Source of the DNA: Marinilabilia sp964403175
Lineage (GTDB): Bacteria; Bacteroidota; Bacteroidia; Bacteroidales; Marinilabiliaceae
Assembly: GCA_964403175.1 (NCBI GenBank)
Contig: CAYOFH010000024.1
Coordinates: 1-32,505 of the forward strand
Length of the DNA: 32,505 nucleotides
Direction of reading: 5' to 3'
Of the stretch, positions 8,001-14,162 are shown piece after piece. Position 1 is the stretch's first letter. The number at the start of each line of letters is the position of its first letter. A model generated the notes under the pieces. The model saw only the letters and a program-made list of their open reading frames with translations, had not been told where the DNA came from and did no database searches. The translations under genes were made by a program, and so were the position numbers.

Positions 8001-8941
8001 CATTTGGCGATGGAACGACTTCGGAGGAAGCCAATCCACCACCTCATGAGTATGAAAGTTCCGGCGATTATGATGTGGTACTCAGAGCCTATAGCCAATT
8101 CTGTGAGGCGACTCACTCTGAAATTATTTCCATCAATCCGATGATTCCTGATATTGATTATGGACAGGATCAAAGCGGATGTCCGCCGCTTATGATTTCC
8201 TTTTTCAATAACACTCTGGACGCCACTTCTTTCCTGTGGGAGTTTGGAGACGGACAATCCTCCGACGAGGAAGAACCCACTCATACGTACCGGGTTCCTG
8301 GAATCTACACCGTACGACTGACAGCCTACGGACCCGGAGGAATTACCACAGAAGAAGATGTAACCATAGAAGTATATGATACTCCCACTGCCCTGTTTGA
8401 ACCTGTACCCAAAGTAGTTTACATCCCTGATGATCAGGTATCCTTTCTTAATAAGTCGCAGGGTGCCGACTATTGGGAGTGGTCGTTTGGCGATGGCAAT
8501 TCATCCGTAGATTTTTCACCTTCTCATACCTACCAAAAAACAGGAAGTTACGATGTAACACTAAGAGTGGAAAATGATGAAGGCTGCACAGATGAAATCA
8601 CCATCCCAAATGCCGTAAAAGCTCAACAAGGTGGAGAGATAGATTTCCCCAATGCTTTTACCCCTAATAAAAACGGACCATCCGGTGGACAATATCAATA
8701 TGGAGAACGCACCAATAATGTTTTCTATCCCTCTGAACAGAAAGGCATTGTGGAATACAAATTACAGATATTCTCCCGTTGGGGCGAAATGTTATTTGAA
8801 ACAACAGACATCAACAGGGGATGGGACGGCTATTATCGAGAAGAGCTGGCTCCGCAGGGGGTATACATCTGGCGGGTGACAGCCACATTCAGCGATGGAA
8901 GAAGAATTGAAAAAGCAGGGGACGTTACCCTGCTGAGATAA
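5033..8941 (+). CDS. Large PKD-repeat surface protein, T9SS type B cargo
   Basis: A 1302-residue secreted protein. Residues 1-26 are a signal peptide ending in GYAQ. The middle is a string of beta-sandwich repeats: two related units near 406 and 492 sharing LSATDI-x-NP-x-F and TVTDN-x-GCS, then six PKD domains with a W-x-FGDG-type core near residues 733, 819, 903, 989, 1066 and 1150. An isolated DWGDG lies near residue 66. The last ~100 residues (from FPNAFTPN at about 1200, through IFSRWGE and GWDGYY) form a gliding-motility-type (type B) C-terminal domain, the address tag for T9SS export and attachment. Function is probably adhesive or structural; no enzyme domain is visible. Many Cys residues are spread through the repeats. 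It is followed 15 nt later by its likely PorP/SprF partner. Confidence 0.88.
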   Translation: MNRYIFTGLFVAAALCLLTARTGYAQDCSYTSQANDINQNRLCAPVTATWEVTYRGVMDGGTGNVRIVIDWGDGSPEESIPANNFELDNWRITESHTYPELGDLCNYEAKAWLWVDGQLCTSSIQTQLVTVWAVDDENGGILSISPDVFPICVGNDGTVRFTDVSQWNCTPPDEEDTPNRRNRWTQWIYGTGTTTIADASLDGINYSWPHSGPIDYYPNPTEGPAPPPSVSDEIYIPDYYDIGDMFEVTIRNWNTCNPYNEDPTTPPVDPVDGDNPPVTTTAIALIVDIPDGSVDAAGPFCETDPPYTLVPSTPGGTWSGPGVDPATGEFTPIAAGPGTHTITYNVANNYGCSATGSIDIEVQESPSIDVSPGTAVHLCPGLDLQLNTNITGGTPPYSIQWTGDTDPLSATDIENPDFNTSNIGSYTLTATVTDNIGCSNESTITVDIEDVSIDFDPNPVEVCAGETIELQPIVDGGSTVFVDHRWSGTETDKLSATDISNPQFTSTETGTFTFTYTVTDNLGCSDQTDITVIVKEQPLADAGPDDLICALTYELDGNNSGSAVGQWQIISGPGNINFNDTSLPHANITTDAYGTYELSWTLEVNGCSDTDLIEITFSESPNPTTGANAEVCGLTTNLEAIPDIGSGSWSLLSGPGGAEIADANSSNTPVTVDAPGRYIFSWTEISTNGCFGSANQTVDFFPQALADVAPFDTEGCSPLRIDFENNSVNAENYHWSFGDGSASSQEDPTHIFQTSTNQPETFEITLEARNSNNCNDSKNYQVTVNPYPEARFEASNLDGCSPLEVTFNNQSSDASTYSWDFGDESAINEEENPSHSFINSEAYVQSFPVKLTTENTYGCTDSHSVYITVYPVREIELSASPNEGCSPLTAELLTQSGARSYSWDFGDGNTETGNYQTSHIFENNTSDDISFEISVTGTSSFGCLEEATTQILVHPSPATKFEATPGEQQMPDRTVSVNNLTPGQWDYFWSFGDGTTSEEANPPPHEYESSGDYDVVLRAYSQFCEATHSEIISINPMIPDIDYGQDQSGCPPLMISFFNNTLDATSFLWEFGDGQSSDEEEPTHTYRVPGIYTVRLTAYGPGGITTEEDVTIEVYDTPTALFEPVPKVVYIPDDQVSFLNKSQGADYWEWSFGDGNSSVDFSPSHTYQKTGSYDVTLRVENDEGCTDEITIPNAVKAQQGGEIDFPNAFTPNKNGPSGGQYQYGERTNNVFYPSEQKGIVEYKLQIFSRWGEMLFETTDINRGWDGYYREELAPQGVYIWRVTATFSDGRRIEKAGDVTLLR

Positions 8942-8956
8942 TGACATGGGTCGGAT

Positions 8957-10036
8957 ATGCAAACACGCAACATAAAACATATTGCACTATTGAGTGCTAT
9001 CTTTCTTTTTTTGGGGATGGCTTTGAAAGCTCAGGATCTTCATTTTTCCCAGTTTTACGCCTCTCCACTCTATCTGAGTCCATCCTTTGCCGGGGCTGCG
9101 GATGGAACACGACTGGTTATGAACTATCGAAATCAGTGGCCTGCCATAGAAAAAGCATTTACCACCTATGCAGTTTCACTGGATAACTACTTCAATTCGT
9201 TTAATAGTGGTCTGGGGTTTATGCTTATCCAGGATAAAGCAGGAAGTGCAGGCCTTACCACTACCCATGCAGCATTGCAATACTCTTACAATATTCAAAT
9301 CACCCGGCAATGGCAGGTGGTTCCTGCCATCCAGTTTGCCTATGGCAATCGGAGCCTGAATTTCAGCAAGCTTCGGTTTGCTGATGAACAAATAGGAGGC
9401 GGCGCATCCGGATCATGGGACCAACTTACTAATGAACAAGCTGAATATGTTGACTTTGCATCCTCAGTACTATTCTACAGTCCGGCTATGTGGATAGGTA
9501 TAACAGCCGACCACCTGGCTACTCCCAACTACTCATTTTTGGGGGAACAAATGCAGTTACCACGCAAGTTTGTATTTTTTGGTGGCATTAACTTCTGGAC
9601 TGAGAAAAGACGTCGTATAAAAGGCGATCGTTCCTTTAGCGGCACCTTTAGGATTCAGCATCAGCAGAAGTTCAATCAGGCCGATATCGGCGCTTACTGG
9701 TTTAATGACCCGCTCGAAATTGGGCTATGGTACCGGGGATTACCTGTAGTAGGAAACGACACAGAATCGAAATTCAATCAGGACGCTATAATGGTTTCCT
9801 TTTCCTATCGGCATGGAGCACTTCGGTTTGGATACAGCTATGATATTACTATCAGCAATCTGGGATGGAATTCAGCAGGAGCCCATGAACTTTCACTTAT
9901 TTTTGAATTTAACCAGAATTTAAGCCTACGCAATCGCGGGCGCAAACCGGCAGTCCCTTGTCAGGCATCCTCCAACCCCCTGATTGACCAGGAACATACA
10001 AGGAAATACAGAGGAAAAAGGAGTCGGATTTTTTAG
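8957..10036 (+). CDS. PorP/SprF family outer-membrane protein
   Basis: A 359-residue protein of the PorP/SprF family, outer-membrane beta-barrels linked to the type IX secretion system. A signal peptide spans residues 1-26 (cut after LKAQ). The family signature follows directly: DLHFSQFYASPLYLSPSFAGA, then RLVMNYRNQWP and GLGFMLIQDKAG. The rest alternates short aromatic-rich strands as in a barrel. In Flavobacterium johnsoniae, SprF is needed for secretion of the giant adhesin SprB and is encoded just after it. Here the gene follows a type B cargo gene by 15 nt, so the two are almost surely co-transcribed and this protein probably serves that one cargo. The tail after residue 330 is basic and unusual in composition (RKYRGKRSRIF). 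Confidence 0.92.
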   Translation: MQTRNIKHIALLSAIFLFLGMALKAQDLHFSQFYASPLYLSPSFAGAADGTRLVMNYRNQWPAIEKAFTTYAVSLDNYFNSFNSGLGFMLIQDKAGSAGLTTTHAALQYSYNIQITRQWQVVPAIQFAYGNRSLNFSKLRFADEQIGGGASGSWDQLTNEQAEYVDFASSVLFYSPAMWIGITADHLATPNYSFLGEQMQLPRKFVFFGGINFWTEKRRRIKGDRSFSGTFRIQHQQKFNQADIGAYWFNDPLEIGLWYRGLPVVGNDTESKFNQDAIMVSFSYRHGALRFGYSYDITISNLGWNSAGAHELSLIFEFNQNLSLRNRGRKPAVPCQASSNPLIDQEHTRKYRGKRSRIF

Positions 10037-10092
10037 ATCCAAAACTTATGATTATTAATTAAAAAAATCTGGAAATAATCCCTTTGTTTTTT

Positions 10093-10100
10093 TATATTTG
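10093..10100 (+). promoter_or_regulatory. Possible -7 element for the Fe-type SOD gene
   Basis: TATATTTG fits TAnnTTTG exactly, but no good TTTG lies 19-21 bases upstream. A leader of about 140 nt would result. The 210-bp gap after the PorP/SprF gene shows no convincing terminator. Confidence 0.35.
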
Positions 10101-10247
10101 TTAAAAAGGCATTAATCCAATGTCTGCTGAGTTTTGTATTTAAAATCCGGTGAGAATATTATAATAACATACCAAAAGCCTATATTAAATCCACTGAAAG
10201 ACACACAAAGATCATTAACTATTCAACTAACCAAAAAACAAAAAATC

Positions 10248-10823
10248 ATGAAATTTTCACTTCCTCAATTACCTTATGACCTGGATGCCCTGGAGCCTAA
10301 CATTTCCCGGAAGACGCTGGAGTTTCATTACGGCAAACATCATCAGGCTTATGTAAATAAGCTAAATGATCTGATATCGGGCACCAAATTTGAAAATGCC
10401 GATCTGGAAACCATAATTAAAGAAGCTGATGGCGGAATCTTCAATAATGGAGCTCAGGTCTGGAATCACACATTCTATTTCTCTTCTTTCTCGCCACAGG
10501 GAGGAAATGCACCTACAGGTCCATTGGCACAAGCCATTGACGAGACATTTGGCTCTTTCGAAAAATTCAAAGAAGAATTCGCTAGCGCATCCACTACCTT
10601 ATTTGGTTCCGGGTGGACTTGGCTGGTAAAAAACGGCGACGGTAAGTTGGAAATCATCAAAGAAAGTAATGCAGGTAATCCGCTTCGCAATGGCATGACT
10701 CCCATCCTTACCTGCGATGTATGGGAACACGCCTACTACCTTGATTATCAAAATAAACGCCCCGACTATATCCAAAACTTCTGGAATTGTATTGATTGGG
10801 ACATCGTTGGGAAAAGATTCTGA
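10248..10823 (+). CDS. sodB: Superoxide dismutase, Fe-type
   Basis: A 191-residue Fe/Mn-family superoxide dismutase, the second in this window. Ligands by alignment to E. coli SodB are H27, H74, D157 and H161. The active-site Gln is Q70 in the N-terminal half (NNGAQVWNH) and the C-terminal position reads NAGNP, which is the Fe-type arrangement and the reverse of the enzyme at 2054-2656. F78 stands where Fe-type enzymes usually have Trp (HTFYW). I place the start at the ATG at 10248 (MKFSLPQLPYDLDALEPN). The frame is open 38 codons further upstream, but that part has no family resemblance. Having both types would let the cell keep protection whether iron or manganese is available. Confidence 0.95.
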   Translation: MKFSLPQLPYDLDALEPNISRKTLEFHYGKHHQAYVNKLNDLISGTKFENADLETIIKEADGGIFNNGAQVWNHTFYFSSFSPQGGNAPTGPLAQAIDETFGSFEKFKEEFASASTTLFGSGWTWLVKNGDGKLEIIKESNAGNPLRNGMTPILTCDVWEHAYYLDYQNKRPDYIQNFWNCIDWDIVGKRF

Positions 10824-10831
10824 AACAACCT

Positions 10832-10863
10832 GGGGTAACCCGGATTTTTTCCGGGGTTACCCC
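10832..10863 (+). terminator. Strong stem-loop between the Fe-SOD and nitroreductase genes
   Basis: GGGGTAACCCGG (10832-10843) pairs with CCGGGGTTACCCC (10851-10863), 12 pairs with one bulged G. The T-rich run is in the loop and not after the stem, so it may be a poor terminator, an mRNA-stabilising 3' end, or a partial block to read-through. It starts 8 bases past the SOD stop. Confidence 0.5.
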
Positions 10864-10882
10864 TCTCTTAATAACCAAACAC

Positions 10883-11458
10883 ATGAACAACCTTAAAGAA
10901 TTAATCAGGCGAAACAGAAGTTATCGTCGTTTTTATGAGGATGAAAGTATTCCTCAATATATACTGGAGGGACTTATTGACCTTGCAAGATTATCTCCAT
11001 CAGCCAGAAACGCACAAACCTTGAAGTATTTCATCTCCTGCAATTCTGAAACCAACGCAAAAATTTTTCCGCATTTATCCTGGGCTGGATACCTCAGAAG
11101 CTGGAAAGGCCCTGTAAAAGGAGAAAGACCATCTGCTTATATAATTGTCCTGAACGATACTAAAATTTCTGATAATTTCTTTTGCGATGACGGAATTGCA
11201 ATCCAGAGCATGCTTTTGGGCGCCGTAGAGCAAAATCTGGGAGGATGCATAATTGGATCTGTCGACCGTCTCCAACTGTGTAATACACTAAACATTCCGA
11301 ATCATTTGAAAATTGTAGAAGTAATTGCTCTGGGCAAACCACGTGAACAGGTGGTAATTGAAGATGTTAAAAATGATGACATCAAATATTGGCGCGATGA
11401 GGATCAGGTACATCACGTTCCCAAACGATCACTGGAAGAAATTATTGTAAAATGGTAA
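10883..11458 (+). CDS. Nitroreductase family protein
   Basis: A 191-residue FMN-binding oxidoreductase of the nitroreductase superfamily. These enzymes use NAD(P)H to reduce nitro-aromatics, quinones or flavins; the substrate cannot be deduced. Family marks are the N-terminal RRNRSYRRFYEDE, the SARNAQTLKYFI segment that contacts FMN, and GIAIQSMLLGAVEQNLGGCIIG in the second half. The final ~25 residues (YWRDEDQVHHVPKRSLEEIIVKW) resemble the end seen in Bacteroidota homologues. The start is the ATG at 10883, which gives a normal N-terminus; an upstream in-frame ATG at 10796 would overlap the SOD gene and read through the stem-loop. It may be partly co-transcribed with the Fe-SOD gene. Confidence 0.85.
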   Translation: MNNLKELIRRNRSYRRFYEDESIPQYILEGLIDLARLSPSARNAQTLKYFISCNSETNAKIFPHLSWAGYLRSWKGPVKGERPSAYIIVLNDTKISDNFFCDDGIAIQSMLLGAVEQNLGGCIIGSVDRLQLCNTLNIPNHLKIVEVIALGKPREQVVIEDVKNDDIKYWRDEDQVHHVPKRSLEEIIVKW

Positions 11459-11466
11459 AAGATATA

Positions 11467-11505
11467 ACACCCCGGTCTGGCATCTGGCGTTCCGGGGTGT
11501 CATAA
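11467..11505. terminator. Shared terminator between convergent genes
   Basis: ACACCCCGG (11467-11475) and CCGGGGTGT (11492-11500) make a perfect 9-bp stem with a 16-base loop. It lies in the 50-bp gap between the stop codons of two convergent genes, so it can serve both. Confidence 0.6.
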
Positions 11506-11508
11506 GAT

Positions 11509-12453
11509 TTATTTTGCCTTGCTGGTCAACTCAACATCCATGGCTACATCATCGCCTTTCTCGTTAGTAACAATCCTGAACTTAACCTGATCACCGGGTT
11601 CAAGGTCATAAAAATCGCATCCAACTACAGCTTCATAGTGAAAAAATAAGTTCTCTGGCGGAAATTTAATAAATCCATATCCCGACTTTACAGAAAGGAT
11701 GGTGCTAACTTCAAACTCATCGCCTACAGGCTCTTCTTCAACGTCCTGAAGTTCGTTAGCTTCGAGTTTTGATGCCGGATCCTTGTTCACAAAAAGACTT
11801 TCAACCAAAGGAACTTCTTCCGGTTTGGGATCATTAATAATCTCCTCCATATAAACAGGATAGGTCACCATATTCAGCAAATCCTGCGATGTCCGTGTAA
11901 CCCTATGGTTCCCATAATCATCTCGATAGTCAAAATCCCAAGACAATAACATAATGCGCGTTCCAAGAGAGTTAAGTTTTCGGGCCAATGGCACATAATC
12001 CCCATCAGAAGCAATTAGAACAATTACATCGAAACGGTTGTGAAATGCGAGATCAAAGGCCTCAAGAGCCAATAACACATCAATGCTTTTGTCCAGACGC
12101 GGAGTACCTCCACCACTATTCTTGAGCGGAAGATAATGCGTGGTAATTCCCTCTGACATCAAAATATCATCAAAAACACGGTCGTAATAAAGAAGATTGC
12201 CTTTTTGGCTGGCCTCGGCTGCACCAGGGCGGCTTCTGAAGTAATGGGCATCCACAATCTGGCAATGAGCAAAACCTAATGGTCCATATTCCACTGCTGC
12301 AACCTTATTCCTGATAAAATCATGAAGTCCTGAAATACTTATCCGGCTGTGCCTGCCGTGAACATAATTGTAGTAATTACTTACATGAAAAAAATAATTT
12401 CCATCATAAAATACTCCTATTCTAATTAACTCTTTACTTTTTTCTATCTGCAT
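11509..12453 (-). CDS. NYN-domain nuclease with C-terminal cold-shock-like domain
   Basis: A 314-residue two-domain protein. Residues 10-200 are a NYN (LabA/DUF88-like, PIN-fold) domain with the expected acidic residues: D17 in FYDGN, D121/D125 in LDKSIDV, and D150/D152 in ASDGDY. In this fold they bind metal for RNA cleavage. After an acidic linker (about 205-245), residues 248-310 form a cold-shock-like OB fold, with KSGYGFIKF and LFFHYEAV matching the RNP1- and RNP2-type RNA-binding strands. The architecture suggests a ribonuclease that holds its RNA through the second domain; the target is unknown. It stands 131 bp after a T9SS cargo gene on the same strand, with no evident functional link. 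The start ATG follows an A-rich stretch. Confidence 0.85.
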   Translation of the reverse strand: MQIEKSKELIRIGVFYDGNYFFHVSNYYNYVHGRHSRISISGLHDFIRNKVAAVEYGPLGFAHCQIVDAHYFRSRPGAAEASQKGNLLYYDRVFDDILMSEGITTHYLPLKNSGGGTPRLDKSIDVLLALEAFDLAFHNRFDVIVLIASDGDYVPLARKLNSLGTRIMLLSWDFDYRDDYGNHRVTRTSQDLLNMVTYPVYMEEIINDPKPEEVPLVESLFVNKDPASKLEANELQDVEEEPVGDEFEVSTILSVKSGYGFIKFPPENLFFHYEAVVGCDFYDLEPGDQVKFRIVTNEKGDDVAMDVELTSKAK

Positions 12454-12584
12454 TTTTTTTTATTATTTTCTTATCATCTTATCATTGGTATGAGGTTAAA
12501 GACTTTAGGGTACTTACTCTACACGATTATGTTCAAATCGGCCTTTCCAGAGATCTGACAAAAACAAATCCACACTATTATATT

Positions 12585-13808
12585 CTACTTTCCTCTAATT
12601 AAATGTACAGCACCCTCTTTTTTATGAACCTCATTATCGTTATATCCTTCACCCCGGATATAATAGAAATAAACTCCCGGAGCTCCGGTCTTTCCACCAA
12701 CCTTTCCGTCCCATCCACGGGCCGGATCTTCACCTTCGAATACTCGTTTTCCCCAGCGGTTATAGACAACCATTTCAAATTTCCTGATGGATCTATAGGC
12801 CACTCTGAATTCATCATTAATACCGTCTCCATTTGGAGTAAATACATTTGGTACTTCCAATTCTGACTCCCAAACATTAACAATAAACGGATCACTAATA
12901 CTCTCGCATCCGGAATCACGATTTACCACTTTTAATACAACGCTGTCGGTGCCCGCCTCTGAAAAAACAAAGAGCGGATTCTGTTCTACTGATCGGCCTG
13001 AGTTTCCGAAAGTCCATTCCCAGGCATTTACAGCTCCTTTTGATTCATCGTTAAACTTAATCTCAATAGGCGCAGACCCCTGAGTTTCTGAATGACGCTC
13101 GTGCAACACCGTGTCTTTTCTGATATCCGGTTCAAATTCAGCAAAAACAGCAATTGCAGTGTAATCAACGATTGCCTCTGAACTATTTCCAAAACGGTCG
13201 GAAACAGAAACCACAAAGGTAACATCTTCGTAAGGAGGATCAAAGGTTACATCTCTTCCCGATTGCTTTTCATCTCCCTCTGGAAGTGTGACCCATTCAA
13301 AAGTCAATTCATAGTCTACCGCTCCGGAACTTCCATCCACAGGATCATAAAATATAAGGGGTTCAGTATCTGCTGAAGCTGTTAATTCAACTCCGAAGCA
13401 ATCATCAAAGGTTATCTCTGCTTCTGCATTGGTAATTTCCTGTGTGTTATAGACCCAACATCTCTCATCAGCAATGATATTGCCCTGCTCATCCTCCACC
13501 ACTACGCGGTATCCACCCTGAGTCTTAACAGACAATTGATTGCCAGAAGCATTAAGTACATTATCCCAACTGTTATCTTCAACATTGTGCTGATACCAGA
13601 CAAAAGTGGCATCTGCTACGGAAAAATCGTACCGGATAACCATAGGCGATCCTTTCTCAAAGCAAAACACCATATCGTTAGGTGTATCGGACAGATAGCT
13701 GGTCTGGGTGGTGATGGCATCATCCGCATAAAACTGACCGGTGACATTCTCGGAAACCCACAGTAAAAGAATCACAATCGATAATAGAAAAAACTTAAAT
13801 GAGATCAT
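12585..13808 (-). CDS. PKD-domain secreted protein, T9SS type B cargo
   Basis: A 407-residue secreted protein. Residues 1-24 are a signal peptide (cut near NVTGQ). The middle holds Ig/PKD-like beta-sandwich domains; the last one has AWEWTFGNSGRSVEQNP near 265-280, a PKD core with Asn where Asp is usual in FGDG. The last ~90 residues (VPNVFTPNGDGINDEFRV, then VVYNRWGKRVFEG and GWDGK) are a canonical type B C-terminal sorting domain for T9SS export. It is much shorter than the cargo at 5033-8941 and, unlike it, has no PorP/SprF gene beside it. The role is unknown; many short proteins of this type are surface or gliding-associated. The start ATG at 13806-13808 directly begins the signal peptide. 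Confidence 0.87.
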   Translation of the reverse strand: MISFKFFLLSIVILLLWVSENVTGQFYADDAITTQTSYLSDTPNDMVFCFEKGSPMVIRYDFSVADATFVWYQHNVEDNSWDNVLNASGNQLSVKTQGGYRVVVEDEQGNIIADERCWVYNTQEITNAEAEITFDDCFGVELTASADTEPLIFYDPVDGSSGAVDYELTFEWVTLPEGDEKQSGRDVTFDPPYEDVTFVVSVSDRFGNSSEAIVDYTAIAVFAEFEPDIRKDTVLHERHSETQGSAPIEIKFNDESKGAVNAWEWTFGNSGRSVEQNPLFVFSEAGTDSVVLKVVNRDSGCESISDPFIVNVWESELEVPNVFTPNGDGINDEFRVAYRSIRKFEMVVYNRWGKRVFEGEDPARGWDGKVGGKTGAPGVYFYYIRGEGYNDNEVHKKEGAVHLIRGK

Positions 13809-14162
13809 TCTTTAATCGTTAACAGATTGAATAATTGGCGAAATTACAATAATTAAACGTATCTAACAGGTATTTAATTGTTAATCTACCATCAAAAGAG
13901 TTGGTTAAAACTGTCTTAAGTTTACAATTACGTTTTATTTTGAGAGGCTCTGACAAGGACGATTGTATGATAATATTTGACATCCGTGAAATCTTCAAAA
14001 AAAATTACACCCCTAACTCCACTCCATCGAAACCATGAAGTCAATTCCTAATTACTAACCATCTATTGGCACACAGACCTAAAATAAAATCTAAAGGTTT
14101 GTTTCATTTCTCATCACTCAGGTTTTCTTATCTTTGACAGAGAAAAAACAACTACAGCCATT
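13809..14162. other. 354-bp divergent intergenic region
   Basis: It lies between the divergent T9SS cargo gene and the GH29-like gene and must hold both promoters. The plus-strand -7 box at 14129-14136 is clear. For the minus strand the best candidate is a TAATTTCG-like box near 13840, which is weak. No gene, repeat or RNA was recognised. Confidence 0.5.
14129..14136 (+). promoter_or_regulatory. Probable -7 element for the GH29-like gene
   Basis: TATCTTTG is a perfect TAnnTTTG box and lies 26 bases before the ATG. The -33 region is poor: only TTTC at 14107-14110, 18 bases upstream. Confidence 0.45.

Noticed and set aside
8941..9186. 81-codon plus-strand ORF overlapping the start of the PorP/SprF gene
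   Set aside because: Out of frame with a clear PorP/SprF signal peptide and signature; no family resemblance of its own.
2027..10823. An oxidative-stress island joining both SODs, nitroreductase and OxyR
   Set aside because: The genes have separate promoters and terminators, mixed orientation and unrelated genes between them, so clustering is loose and may be chance.
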